Origin: Cryptomeria japonica | Lineage: Eukaryota; Streptophyta; Pinopsida; Cupressales; Cupressaceae | Length of the DNA: 64,000 bases | Reading direction: 5' to 3' | Assembly: GCF_030272615.1 (NCBI RefSeq) | Contig: NC_081413.1 | Coordinates: 186,836,669-186,900,668, forward strand | Translations under genes and position numbers: made by a program | Part shown: piece by piece, positions 35,506 through 47,020 of the stretch | Numbering within the stretch: the stretch's first letter is position 1 | Layout: the number at the start of each line of letters is the position of its first letter | Notes under the pieces: model-generated | Told to the model about the DNA's origin: nothing | Database searches by the model: none | What the model saw: the letters and a program-made list of their open reading frames with translations, nothing else

Positions 35506-35613
35506 CATCAATAATGGAACACATCATGGATCAAGAACAAGCATCAATAATGGAACACATCAGGGATCAAGAGCAAGCATCAATAAAGGAACACAACATA
35601 AATCAGAAGTAGG
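35506..35613. repeat. Three 36-bp tandem repeats at the RT deletion junction
   Basis: Units start at 35506, 35542 and 35578, each beginning CATCAATAA. The first two differ by a few bases, the third more. Thirty-six is a multiple of three, so the frame is kept. They sit exactly where RT and the first RNase H should be. Confidence 0.93.
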
Positions 35614-35890
35614 CATTCTATTCATCAAAATGGCTGTAGAATGAAATATTAAACAACTTCAAGTCTTTGGAGACTCTCAGCTTGTCATTAATCAAATCAA
35701 TGATGACTATCAAACAAAAGATGACAAACTCATGCCTTATAAAAAGATGGTGGATGATATCAAGAAATACTTTATAGAAATAACTTTTGAACAAATTCCA
35801 AGAAATGATAACAAAGCAGCAGACGCCATGGCTACACTTGCTTCTCTATTGTAGACACAGGAAAATCAAGAGCGTTATGAATTCCTGGTT
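35590..35890 (+). pseudogene. Second RNase H, N-terminally truncated
   Basis: SEVGILFIKMAVE is followed, after a TGA at 35642, by LQVFGDSQLVINQINDDY, DDKLMPYKKMV and IPRNDNKAADAMATLASLL. It matches the second RNase H at 28290-27748 residue by residue over most of its length. The N-terminal block with the first active-site Asp is missing, lost with RT. A TAG follows SLL. Confidence 0.85.
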
Positions 35891-35896
35891 GAAGAG

Positions 35897-37218
35897 TTGT
35901 TTCATCTCGCCTATAATTGTCCTGATTCCCAAACCATTTGTCAACTTATTGGACACGATTCCTCCCACTATGGACAAACTTACACATACTTGAAAGATAA
36001 CACCCTACCTCCTGACTTATCAAAAAACCAAAAGAGAAATTTTATTCACCAATCCTCACATTTTACTCTCGTCGCGGATACACTGTATAAATGAGTCTAG
36101 ATGGTACTCTCTTAAGATGTCTTGAACAAGAAGAATCTGAGAAGGCCTTACATGAAGTCCATAATGGCATTTGTGGCACTCATTCAAGTGGTCTTACCCT
36201 TTCGAAGAAACTCATACGCTTGGGCTACTATTGGCCAACTATGGAACGAGATTCTTTTAAGATAGCAAGAACATGCAAACAATAGCAAATCCATGGGAAT
36301 TTGATCCATGCACTAGCACAAGAACTACATGCTTTGGCAACATCTTGGCCTTTTTGTCAATGGGGAGTTGATTTGGTAGGAAAGATAAATCCTTCTTCAT
36401 CTAATGGACACAAATTCATCCTGGTAGCTACTAAATATTTTAAAAAATGGATTGAAGCGGTACCTCTCATCAATATCACAGGAAAGCAAATTGCTGCTTT
36501 TATCTTGAATTACATCATCTGTCGCTATGGAATACCAATGACCATTATCACTGATAATGGGCGACCATTCAAGAATCAAGATGTACAAGAACTCTGTGAG
36601 AAGTTCAAAATCCAACACAGATTCTCCACACCATATTATCCACAGGGAAACGGGCAGGCAGAAGCATCTAACAAAACTATCTTGAAAATTCTTAAAAAGA
36701 CAGTGAACGATGCTGGGAAAGATTGGCATATCCAACTAAATCCTGCTCTATGGGCTTATCACACCAATATCTGCACACCGACAGGTGCCACACCTTTCTC
36801 TCTTGTATATGGATCAGAAGCCATATTGCCAATCGAAGTAGAGATACCCTCTCTACGTGTATCACTAAAAGGACTCATCCCAGATGAAGAACAAAGAGTA
36901 TCTAGACTACAAGAGTTAGATCTAATCCATGGACGTAGACACAATGCCTTTGATCATCTAAGGGTATATCAGCAAAGAATGTGTCAGAGATATAATCATA
37001 AGGTTAAACCAAGAATATTTCAAGTTGGAGAACTAGTGCTAAAGAAAAATCCATGCAACCAGGCAAATCGAGAAAAGAAAGGAAAATTTGAACCAAACTG
37101 GTTAGGTCCGTTTGTGGTCACAACAGTATTTGGATCATGAGCATATCAACTATCAACACAGGATGGAGATCAACTCGAGGAACCTATCAATAGCATGCAC
37201 CTGAAGAAGTTCTATGTC
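35897..37218 (+). pseudogene. Tat integrase (plus element)
   Basis: The zinc module reads HEVHNGICGTH, then CKQ and a TAG (36283-36285) in place of the second Cys of the HHCC set. The core has all three acidic residues: GVDLVGKINPSS, TIITDNGRPFKN and YPQGNGQAEASNKTI. The C-terminal part reads LWAYHTNICTPTGATPFSLV, PIEVEIPSLRVSLKGL and WLGPFVV, ending near 37218 (HLKKFYV). A one-base shift near 36092 separates the first segment. Apart from these lesions the integrase is well preserved. Confidence 0.92.
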
Positions 37219-37395
37219 TAAAAAATCAGAAAAAATCAAAAACAGTGAAAAATCAGAAAAATAAAAAACAATGAAAAATCAGAAAAATCAAAAACAGGGA
37301 AAAATCAGAAAAATCCTAAAAAGTGAAAAAAATCCAAAAAAAAAATTAAAAAAAATCAAATATCAGAAAAAGTGCAATAAAAACAAATAGTGAAA
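37205..37395. repeat. A-rich degenerate repeat (AAAAATCAGAAAAATC)
   Basis: Short A-rich units containing ATCAGAAAAATC and AACAGTGAAAAATC recur for about 190 bp just after integrase. The same position in the minus element (24990-25345) holds the T-rich complement. Confidence 0.8.
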
Positions 37396-39009
37396 ACTTG
37401 GCAAACAGGCGCTATTTGTCGACTGGCTCTTCCATCTATTAATTCATGCATTTTTCTGCTTGCATTCATTTTCCATCAGCGTTAATCATCATAAAGCCTT
37501 TATACATACGCAAGCATCCCAGGTGGCTTCTTACCATGGTTTGGATCACTGGATATATCATAACGACTTTGTTTCTAGGCTTGGGGCAAAATCCTACACC
37601 TAGCTGGGGGCAAAACTTTTGATCAATTTTGAGCTTAATCAAACAAGTAGAACAAACAGTTAGACAACTCTTATCAAGCGAAAACTAAGACACATCCAAC
37701 TTTGAACACAAGATCAAACTATCAACTATCAAGCTATCAAAAAATCAATCCAAGCACATCACACACTTTTCAGTGGAATAATATTTTTTTGAATGATTTA
37801 TTGTAACATGATTGTTCAACTTTTCTATATTGCTTTTCGCTATCATGATTTCTGAGTGACTCCAGGATGTCTTTGACTAGAGGAACAAGGAAGAAACATG
37901 ATATTTTTTCTTGTCTGCTGTCTGAAAATTAATCACGAATATGTGCAAATTTGTTTCGGGACATGATCATCAGAATATCATTGAAGACATTTCCAATTTG
38001 CGTATTGAAATGATTAATACTGCCTATTTTATGCAAACAACACTCAGGTCATCTCGGTTCAATTATACCTCGATGCTTGTGTTAACTTTCTATATCAAAA
38101 TCCAGGAAAGAAGTGCTCAGGTCATCATGGTTTAATTATACCATCGATGTTTGCACTCACTTCCCACATTTCAAAAGCTCAATTATGACAAAACGCAAAA
38201 TAATCCAGTGACTGGTCCGGTCATAGCTTTGCATTCCATTGCATTTTCATTTGCATTCTGGCTTGCATTTCATTCTTGCATGGGATCCTACAAAGCTCCT
38301 TTTATCCAAGGTCAAATCTATCGCAGGAATCATCAAAGTATCATCAAAAGTGTATACATAATCAGAATGATGATTCACATCTCTCCAGATATTATCGACC
38401 TAACAAAAATCTTATGCTATCTTCCTCAATAGAATCAACAATCAACATATCCAAATATTTCTTCATCTTGATATCAACAAACTGTTAGTTCTTTATCTAA
38501 TCAACCTTATCAAATCAAATCAATCAATCAAACCTAATCAATTCTATCACGTCTTATACAGGCTGAATCCTTCTTGAAACCAGATGATCTGATTTTGATT
38601 AAGGTTTTATATAGGATGTATCCTTCCTGAAACCAGACGTTATGATCATGTCTTATACAGGATGAATCCTTCCTGAAACCAGACGCTTTGATCATCGTTG
38701 TCTTATACAGGATGAATCCTTCCTGAAACCAGACTGAATCTAATCAATCAAGATTTTTCAATCTTACCGATCTAAGAAATCAAGCTAATCAAAGAACTCG
38801 CACTTTCATCAAACCACAGTTGCATAAATCAAATCAAATCTATCGGGATATCAATCTCACAAAAATTCCAAAGATCAATTCTCTCAATTGATCTCCCGAG
38901 GGGGCATCATTATACTGGAATTTAGCAATCAAGAGCTGGGGCATCCTATCAAATCAATACCATCATCAAAATGAGATTATTCTTTGAATCAACACGTCAT
39001 CACACCTCG
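37219..39009 (+). other. 3' region of the plus Tat-like element
   Basis: No protein is recognised and there is no antisense PMD gene here, unlike in the minus element. It contains an A-rich repeat (37205-37395, units like AAAAATCAGAAAAATC), a conserved block also found at 40690-41560, and a four-copy tandem repeat at 38551-38745. Confidence 0.6.
38551..38745. repeat. Four-copy tandem repeat, period about 45-52 bp
   Basis: Units begin at about 38551, 38602, 38654 and 38699 and share GTCTTATACAGGATGAATCC followed by TTCCTGAAACCAGA. The last two are nearly identical. Confidence 0.88.
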
Positions 39010-39027
39010 CTTCAAAGAGGGGCAAAA
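39010..39027 (+). other. Polypurine tract of the plus Tat-like element
   Basis: CTTCAAAGAGGGGCAAAA directly precedes the 3' LTR, matching the minus element's tract at 21262-21280. Confidence 0.88.
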
Positions 39028-39971
39028 TGTATACACCTAAAAATGGTCTGAAGATAATTAATTAAATAAGCAATTATTTAATTAATCGCTCCTCCCCAAT
39101 TTAATTGAATTCACTAAGCAATTTGATGAAATCTCTCATTCATCTACTTATTAATAAATCTAAGGATTTATTTAATAGGTTCATTTCACTCCTTTAATTC
39201 ATTAATTCAAATTAATTAATTCCCCCCATCAAAATCATTTCTTCTAAATCCCCTAATTAATTAAAACAAATCAAATCATGAGTTGTTGAGATTAATTAGC
39301 CATTTTCCTATTATTTGAATTTCTAAATTCAAATTCTTCTAACTTCTACCACTCCTAAACCTAACCACCTTGTCCCCTTTCATCCAACATCTTCTAGAAC
39401 CTTTGTGACACTTGTCACTAAATATTCCCTTTAATCCAACTCCCTTTGCCAACCTCCTCCAATTTAACCGTTGATATCTTCAAATCAATCTCAACCGTTG
39501 ATTCATGCCAACTCACCCCTAGCCTTGGAAAATCCTATAAATAGACCTCATTTTGGAGCTCAAAGGGTCCCAAATTCATATCATTTTGATGGTCCCAATT
39601 TGATTTCATCATTTGCATTGTTATTATAGGCATCTAGCTTATAGTTTATCATTCTTAGCAATGTTATCATGCTCATTTTAGATTAAATCTTAGCTTAATC
39701 ATGCTAGATCAATCATTCATATAGCTTAATCATGCTATTCTTTCTAGATCATGCATTTTCAACATTCAAATCCTCCATCTAAGTGTAGTCAAGTCACTGG
39801 AATTTGCATACTAAGATCTGAGAGCATTTTTCATACTTGCATTTACTAGGAGGCAATAAGTCGATTAGCTATGGTTTTTCATTTCATTGATTTAATCTAC
39901 TAACCATCCTTGTAATGATTTATTGAGTGCATTGTGTTTGCAGGTACAGGTACAATTCACAGAGCATGATA
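39028..39971 (+). repeat. 3' LTR of the plus Tat-like element
   Basis: Starts TGTATACACCTAAAAATGG and ends GAGCATGATA (the 5' copy ends GAGCACGACA). It is followed by the GTTAC duplication at 39972-39976. Confidence 0.95.
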
Positions 39972-40030
39972 GTTACCCTTCTTAAGCCTGGCATAAGCCT
40001 TTGCAATCTTTCTTCATCTAATTCGTTAGA
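39972..40030 (-). pseudogene. Continuation of the minus Tat element
   Basis: After the GTTAC duplication, the minus strand carries about 18 codons (containing DEERLQRLMPGLRR) in phase with codons at 30314-30240. This is the host sequence split by the insertion. It ends abruptly at about 40030 against a plus-strand integrase fragment. Confidence 0.75.
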
Positions 40031-40612
40031 AACAAGGCAATGGCCAAGCAGAGGCCTCAAACACAACCATCCTAAAAATCCTCAAGAAAACAGTGAATGA
40101 GGCTGGTCATGATTGGCATATTCAACTCAACCCAGCATTATAGGCCTACAAAACTAGCATCCGCACACCTACAAGAGCTACACCATAATCACTTGTGTAT
40201 GGATTAGAGGCTATTCTACCTATCGAGGTTGAGATTCCATCACTCAGAGTATCACTGAAGGGACCCATTCTAGATGAGGAATATCGAGTAAACAAATTGC
40301 AAGAGTTAGAGCTACTGAATGAGTGCTGACAATGTGCTTTTGATCATCTCAAAGCATATCAGTAATGCATATTCCATAGCTAAAATCACAAAGTACAACC
40401 AAGAGCATTTCAAATCGGTGATTTGGTACTAAAGGAAAATCCCTGCAATCAACAAGATTAGGAAAAGAAGGAAAAATTTGAACGAAATTGGCTAGGTCCT
40501 TTTGTCATCATATCCGCTTATGGATCGGGGGAATATCAGTTATCTACATCAAAAGGGGACCTATTTGACGAACCTATCAATAATGTGCATCTCAAAAATT
40601 TCTATACATGAG
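40031..40612 (+). pseudogene. Integrase C-terminal fragment of a third Tat-like element
   Basis: The segment begins at the QGNGQAEAS block of the integrase core and continues through IQLNPAL, LPIEVEIPSLRVSLKGP, QIGDLVLKENPCNQ and NWLGPFVI to a stop near 40612. It is closely similar to 36640-37218, but with many stops. The 5' break at 40031 lies back-to-back with the minus Tat element, so an inversion or deletion joined the two. Confidence 0.88.
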
Positions 40613-43289
40613 TTATCCAATGCATGGATAAGGGAAAAATACAAAAAAATAAAAAAATCAAGAAAAATACAACAAATTTTTTTTATTATAAAAATCAAAA
40701 AGTGCAATAAAAGCAAGTAGTGAAAACCTGACAATAGATTCTATTTGTGATAGGTCGGCTCTTCCATCTATAGGTACATATATTATATCTTTGGCATCCA
40801 TCTGAATTGAGCCTAGGGCCATCATAAAAACCCTTTCAGGCAACATAATCTTGGACACACTTAGCGTAGTCACTGTCCTTGGTTATTCAAATAGCTATCC
40901 ACATCATATCTCACCATGGCTTGGTGATCCATGTATTTATCCATATCAAAAGAACTATCCATAACTAAGGATAAATCTTGATCTTAACTGGGGGCATCTT
41001 GCCTTTTGGGTTTAAACAAAGCAGATGACCATCACAAACATAGACGTTTGAACAAAAACAAAAATTAGAACTATCAATGGTAGACATCAAAACCAGGAAC
41101 TGAACAAACTAAACAAAGATCTACTTGCAAGATGTTTTATATGACACGATACATAGGGTAGCATGCATGTTCACCTATGGTTGTTTTTTATTATTGATAT
41201 CATATCTCTTGAGTGACTCAAGGATATTTTGAAATTAAAGATGCAAGGAGGGAGTGTGATTTTTCTTTGTCTGTTGTTTGTGAGTGAAGCCATACTACTG
41301 TGCAAGTTTCTCTCAAGACGTGATCAGGTAACATATCACTGAGGACATTTCAGATTTGCATAGGACATAGGTTAACTCTTTTCTATTTCATGCAAGCAAC
41401 ACTCACGTCATCTTGTTTCATTTATAACTTGACGCTTGTGTCATCTTGCAGTATCAAAATCCTTGTAAGTTATACTCAGGTCATTATGGTTCAATTGTAC
41501 CATGATGCTTGTATCAACTTTCAACATGTCAAAGGCTCAATGATGATAAACAAGAAGCACTATAAAAAAATTGATCGCAAGGATGACTATATCAGTTACG
41601 AGGGATCATTTCATATCATAGTCGCCTGCATTAATTAGTCATATCCACTTAGCTACATATCATTGGTTGGTTAATATCATTTAAATGTTGCATTGCTGCA
41701 TCTCATTATCATTCCACAGTACATATCATTTGCATTATCATTTTTGATATATAATTTTAAATTTGCATTAGTTGCATTATCATTTATCATATCATTTTAA
41801 CTTTGCATTAGTTGAATAATCATTTCATTGTCATTTTCATATTATTTAGAGTGCATTTCATATCATTAATCATTTTAGTGGCATTTTCATATCATTTAGT
41901 ATCACTATCATTTCATATCATTTTAACTTTGCATTAGTTTCATTATCATTTTAAACTTTGCATTAGTTGCATTATCATTTTAACTTTGCATTAGTTGCAT
42001 TATCATTTCATTGTCATTTTCATATCATTTAGAGTGCATTTCATATCATTAATCATTTTAGTGGCATTCCATATCCTTAGGAACATTATAATTTCATATC
42101 ATTTATAGTTGCATTTAGTTGCATTATCATTTCATTATCATTTTAAACTTTGCATTAGTTGCATTATCATTTCATTGCCATTTTAACCTTGCATTAGTTG
42201 CATTATCATTTCATTTTCATTCATATCATTTAAAGGTGCATTTATATGCATTATCATTTGATCTCAATATCATATAGTTGCATTACATATCATTTATCTC
42301 ATTCTCATTATCATATCATTTAACATTGTATTTAATTGCGTACCATAGATCCATTCATACAAATCACATTCATCTCATTTTCATATCATTTAATTATTAG
42401 TACATTTTAGCACAATATCTCAACATTTATCAAATCATCACATAAGCATGATAAAAAACATCATCACATCAAAATCACATCTACATATCATATCATCTAT
42501 AATAGGCATTGCATCACATAAGCATGATAAAACATTCATCACATATCCAGATCATGGCACATATCCATAGGTATTGCACACATTCACATATCAAGAAAAT
42601 AATCACATAGGCATATATCACTTTCAAAAGCATATCACATCCATTGATCATAAACATCTGCATATCAGTAAACAATCATCATATAGGCCTATATTACCTT
42701 CAAAACATATATATTATCTCATCATAAATGACATCATCACACATATCACATAGAGATCATCTGCTAAAACATATAAAGATGCACATCAAATCATCTAGAT
42801 CATCAAAGTAAATGCATCCATTACATGTATAAGCATATCTAGCATCATATCATAATACATATGTGACCCATGTCGATCCAAAGGAAAAATTACTAATACA
42901 TGTCTGAATGAATCAAAATAAAAAATAATGTTCAAATGTCCCTGTATATCATATCAAACAATAAATGTGCATCAACAAGAGCTCGAGATCATCACTATCC
43001 AAGATCAATCATATACCTCATATCGCAAAGGATCAAACGTACATCAATGAGTACATCATATCAAATTATCAAAATAATATCAAACTATACATCATCTCAT
43101 CCACATGAGCACACATATATCATCAGAGGGCAATCTAAAAGTGACCGTTGCTTGAATTTGTCGGTCAGGCACTGGGACCACCTCTAGGATCTCTCCTAGG
43201 ACCCATGACTATCTCTAAGATCCTCCCCGATGAGAACTCTCTATGAATGATGGCGCTCATTTATCTAATGACACAACCTAATAGAAGAG
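40613..43289 (+). other. 3' region of the third Tat-like element
   Basis: No gene is recognised. Blocks at 40690-40770 and 41300-41560 match 37380-37440 and 37930-38190 of the plus Tat-like element. The rest is AT-rich with a CATT-rich minisatellite (41640-42330) and 'catatcacat'-rich DNA. It ends at the copia-B 5' LTR. The element resumes at 62040. Confidence 0.6.
41640..42330. repeat. CATT-rich minisatellite
   Basis: Phrases such as TTTGCATTAGTTGCATTATC and ATTTCATTGTCATTTTCATA recur irregularly for about 690 bp, with longer direct repeats of 90-100 bp inside (for example 41810-41900 versus 42000-42080). Confidence 0.85.
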
Positions 43290-44971
43290 TGTTGGCATTT
43301 GGCATAACTGATACAAATACATGTGATGCAGTTGAAGTATGATAACTGCATCGGTAAAGGATAAAAGTCTATTTGTGATGAAGAGATTGAGATTCTATGA
43401 ATATATGACATGATCAATTATTTTTGTTGTCATTGATGTCAACTGATGTTCTTGATTTTTTGTTTTGTCATCTTAGTGATTTGGTTTACCAGAAGACAGG
43501 GTTTATCGGCAGGGAACTAAAGTTTTTGAAATAGGACTTTAACCAATAAAGCAGAGTTGTTTTGATTGGATCGGTCAATCGGTGATGATTGGTGATTTTT
43601 GGTTTGGATGGTGAACTTGTATCATGGAAAGGTGTATTTGACTGGAACTAGAACTTGTGGAGATTACTAGAAGGTCTGTTTCAATTTTCTAATGAAGTTT
43701 TGCTAAGATTTTAGTAGGGTTTAAGACCGGTGAGGAAATCATCAAATCGACAATGATTTCTGTTATGACGATGATCGACGATGAGTCTACGTGAAGTTGG
43801 TAACATGACACAACCTACATGAAAGATTTAATTATTGTTTTGGCATGATTCAAGGAAGAATTTATTGAGAATCAACGAAATGCTTAGTAGAGTATTTTGA
43901 GAGTTTGACTTTGGTACAAATCGGATTTTCATGATGGGTTACGATCAATCAACGGTTGATATTGCATTGTAATTTGTTGTAATGATCTGTATAACGATCT
44001 GTGATGATCTCTTATGAATTGAATTGTAAATTCATGATATAATTAGGGTTTTGTGATTGACCTAGTTGAGATGGCTATTTAGGATGACAAAGTTGATGTT
44101 TATGGTGTTAAAGATTGTGTTAAGCCATCCAAGTGAAGTGAGAGATCTTCCTGAGAGTTATAGAGTGTTGTGTATAGCTGGATTTGATCAAGCAATTAGA
44201 GAAGTGCAAGTAAATAAATCATTTTCTTACTATTGTTCCCTAATAGTTGCAACAGGTTAAATCTCTTAACCGGGTAGGTCCTAACAGGCCTTAAATCTCT
44301 TAACCGGGTAGGTCCTAACAGGGTAGCTCTTAAAAGAGAGTTGAATCCTCTCATGAGGTTGATCCTAATAGATCATCAAGCTCCTAACTGGGCTGCAAGG
44401 GAAATCCCCTAATTGGGTGACTCCTAACAGGGCCTTCTCCTAACCGGGCGTATTGTAAGCTCCTAACAGGGTGTACTTCAAAAGAGTGCAAATATTTGTG
44501 GGTGCCAACTCTCACCATGGTTTTTCCCTATTTGGATTTCCATGTCAAAAACTTATGATGTTCATGTGTGGAATGTTTTTCATGTGATGTTCTTGTTTAT
44601 GTTTCATTTCATGCATTATTTCTGAGACATTGATTATGATGTTTTATCAGTATTTTATTAGAGGTTACCAGTACTAATAAGGAGTTGTTTGAGAAAGTAT
44701 TTGATTTGATTGATAAGGTTAATGAGTTGGTAAATGATCAAGTTTCTATGATTTCTTTGGTGGTGAAAGTATTGATAGATATGGTAAATGATTTGATTAA
44801 TGTGTTAAGCAAATTTGCTAAAGAGGTTATTAGATCTAATTAAAGAAGTTGAGATATTTGTTAAATGGTTTCAAATCTGATATAAGTTTGATTTTGGGTT
44901 TGAAGTTTCAATTGGTCTTAATAATGATTCACCCCCCTCTCAATATTAACCGGATCCTCATAGGATTAACA
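43290..44971 (+). repeat. Copia-B LTR, first copy
   Basis: Starts TGTTGGCATTTGGCATAAC and ends TAGGATTAACA. It matches 60368-62039 over its whole length with scattered differences. It includes a stretch with repeated CTCCTAAC-GGG phrases (44250-44480). It is not followed directly by a primer-binding site but by 127 bp of PMD sequence and a second LTR tail. Confidence 0.9.
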
Positions 44972-45098
44972 TAGAGACCGCTGTAATACTCAACCCATCT
45001 TGACTACCGTATGAGATCTCTAATGGTATCACTAGTCAAACCTTGGGTAGTAGTTTGTTGAATTGTCTGTGCAAGCTGCTCTGCCTACCTGCACTGCT
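44972..45098 (-). pseudogene. PMD C-terminal fragment captured in the copia-B 5' end
   Basis: This 127-bp segment matches 62040-62166, the sequence that directly follows the copia-B 3' LTR. There it is the coiled-coil end of the antisense PMD gene (minus strand, containing TIQQTTTQGL). It is bounded on both sides by copia-B LTR sequence. Confidence 0.85.
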
Positions 45099-45196
45099 GA
45101 TCTGATATAAGTTTGATTTTGGGTTTGAAGTTTCAATTGGTCTTAATACTGATTCACCCCCCTCTTAGTATTAACCAGATCCTCATAGGATTAACA
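45099..45196 (+). repeat. Copia-B LTR, second 3' tail (98 bp)
   Basis: Starts GATCTGATATAAG and ends GGATTAACA, repeating the last 98 bp of the LTR. It is this copy, not the first, that abuts the primer-binding site. Confidence 0.9.
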
Positions 45197-45214
45197 ATTA
45201 TTATCAGAGCTTTG
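45197..45214 (+). other. Primer-binding site of copia-B
   Basis: ATTATTATCAGAGCTTTG follows the LTR tail. The TATCAGAGC core is the usual complement of the initiator methionine tRNA 3' end used by copia elements; the expected TGG before it has changed to ATT. Confidence 0.75.
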
Positions 45215-45270
45215 GTCCTCTGTGTGCAGAAAGCCTAATCACTTGAGGAAAAGATTCTGAGGAAGTCAAG

Positions 45271-45683
45271 ATGATGAAGAAAGAGGGTCCTAAGTTCAAC
45301 AAGGATAACTACAAGATCCTGAAAGACATAATGAAGATCTACATCAAAGGTCAAGTTGCACAATATTGGAAGCAAGTTGAAACAACATATGTTGCTCCTA
45401 CCACTACTCCCTTGACACCAGATGAACTCAAAGAGAAAAAAGATAACATGCAAGCCCTAGAAGCTATTGTAAGTAGTTTATCTGATTCAGAATATGTTGA
45501 TTTTAAAGGATTGGAAATTGCAGGTGAGGTTCGGGAAAAGTTAGAGATAGTCTATGGAGGAGATGAGAATGTTCAAAGAGCCAAAGAGGAAAGATTGAGA
45601 TGAAAGTTCGATGACATGAGAATACTTGAAGGATAAAATATTGCACAGTATGGTGAGAGAATCAAAGAAGTTGTTGGCAACAT
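45271..45683 (+). pseudogene. Copia-B gag, N-terminal part
   Basis: The frame opens with MMKKEGPKFNKDNYKILK and includes TPDELKEKKDNMQALEAIV and EVREKLEIVYGG, typical of copia gag N-termini (the GAG-pre and UBN2 region). It ends in a stop at about 45601 and coding similarity continues to about 45683. The zinc knuckle, protease and integrase are absent: the sequence passes directly into the RT region. Confidence 0.85.
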
Positions 45684-47020
45684 AAATTAGTCTACAAAGG
45701 GTATGCTCAAGAGAAAGGTGAGGATTATGGTGAAACATTTGCACCTATTGTTAGATAAGGAGTAAGGATGCTGCTTGCATAAGCTACATATAAGGGATTC
45801 AAAGTTTACCAAATGGATGTCAAGTCAGCCTTTCTAAATGGGATTCTAGAAGAAGATGCATACATTGAACAACCAGATGGATTTTCCTTGATCGATGATA
45901 AGGACATGGTGTGTAATATGCACACAACACTATATGGTCTAAAGCAGGCATCGAGAGCATGGTATGAGAGATTACATGCACATTTGATCAAAATTGGATT
46001 CCAATGCACCAGTGATGACAACAACATTTATTTGAAGACTGATGGAGACAACATGTTGATTGCAGAAGTGTTTTTTGATGATATAATTTTTAGTGGAAAT
46101 GATGATATGTGTATGGACTTTGTTGATATAATGAAAAAGGAATTTGAAATGTCTCTAATCGGTGAAATTAAGTTCTTTATTGGCTTACAGGTCCAATAGT
46201 TGGATGGTGGTATCTTTATTTGTCAAACCAAGTATATCAAAGAGGTGTTGAAGAATTTTGGCATGGTAGACTGCAAACCAGTAGGAACACCGATGGCGAC
46301 AAGCTGTAAGTTGCCAAAGGAAGATGATTCCCTTATTGTTAGTGAAAAAGAGTACAGATCTATGATTGGAAAGCTACACTATGTTGTCCATACCAGACTA
46401 GAAATTGCTCATGTTATTGGATTAGTGGCTAGATTTAAAAAAGAGCCTAAAGAGAGTCACATGGTGGCAGTGAAGAGAATTTTTTGGTATCTCAAAGGCA
46501 CGGTACACTATGGTTTATGGTATCCATATAAAGGAGATTTTACTTTGGATGTTTTTACTAATGCTGATTGGACAGGTAATGTGGATGATCGGAAAAGCAC
46601 AACCGATGGAGCTTTTCTACATGGAGGAATATTAGTGGCATGGACAAGAAAGAAATAAACTTGTGTTTCTCAATCTATAACTAAAGCAAAGTATGTAGCT
46701 GGATCCATGAATTGCACATAGGCAATATGGATGAGACATTTGCTAGAAGGATTCAAGATAGATATGTCAGAATTGGTGACTATCTATTGTGATAATACAA
46801 GTGCAATAAACATTTCTAAGAATCATGTACTTCATTCCAAAACCAAGCACATTGAATTGAAGTATCACTTCTTAAGGGAAAGAGTTCAAGAAAAGGAGGC
46901 GAAGATGGAATATGTGAAGAGTAAAGATTAGTTAGTTGATATCTTTACTAAGCCCTTACCAAAGGCTACCTTTGAGTTTCTTAGAGGTAAAATAGGGGTT
47001 AGACACCTACACCGAAAGAG
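45684..47020 (+). pseudogene. Copia-B reverse transcriptase and RNase H
   Basis: It begins at LVYKGYAQEKGEDYGETFAP, already inside RT. It continues with YQMDVKSAFLNGILEE, YGLKQASRAWYERL, the active site FFDDIIFSGND (FxDD instead of YVDD, about 46070), IGLQV, KYIKEVLKNFGM, GTPMATS and YRSMIGKLHY. RNase H follows with TNADWTGNVDDRKSTTDGAF, CDNTSAINISKN and LVDIFTKPLP. Stops occur at about 45757, 46199, 46658 and 46931. It is one of the better-preserved pol segments of the window but is N-terminally deleted. Confidence 0.93.

Larger units (their letters stand above)
30319..39971 (+). mobile_element. Tat-like Ty3/gypsy element, complete ends, RT deleted
   Basis: Two LTRs of 958 and 944 bp, a primer-binding site, a 2.3-kb leader, protease, second RNase H, integrase, a 1.9-kb 3' region and a polypurine tract lie in standard order. 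A GTTAC duplication flanks the whole. Reverse transcriptase and the first RNase H are absent, replaced by a short 36-bp repeat. It sits inside the pol region of the minus Tat element. It cannot move by itself, but could have moved using enzymes supplied by a relative. Confidence 0.93.
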
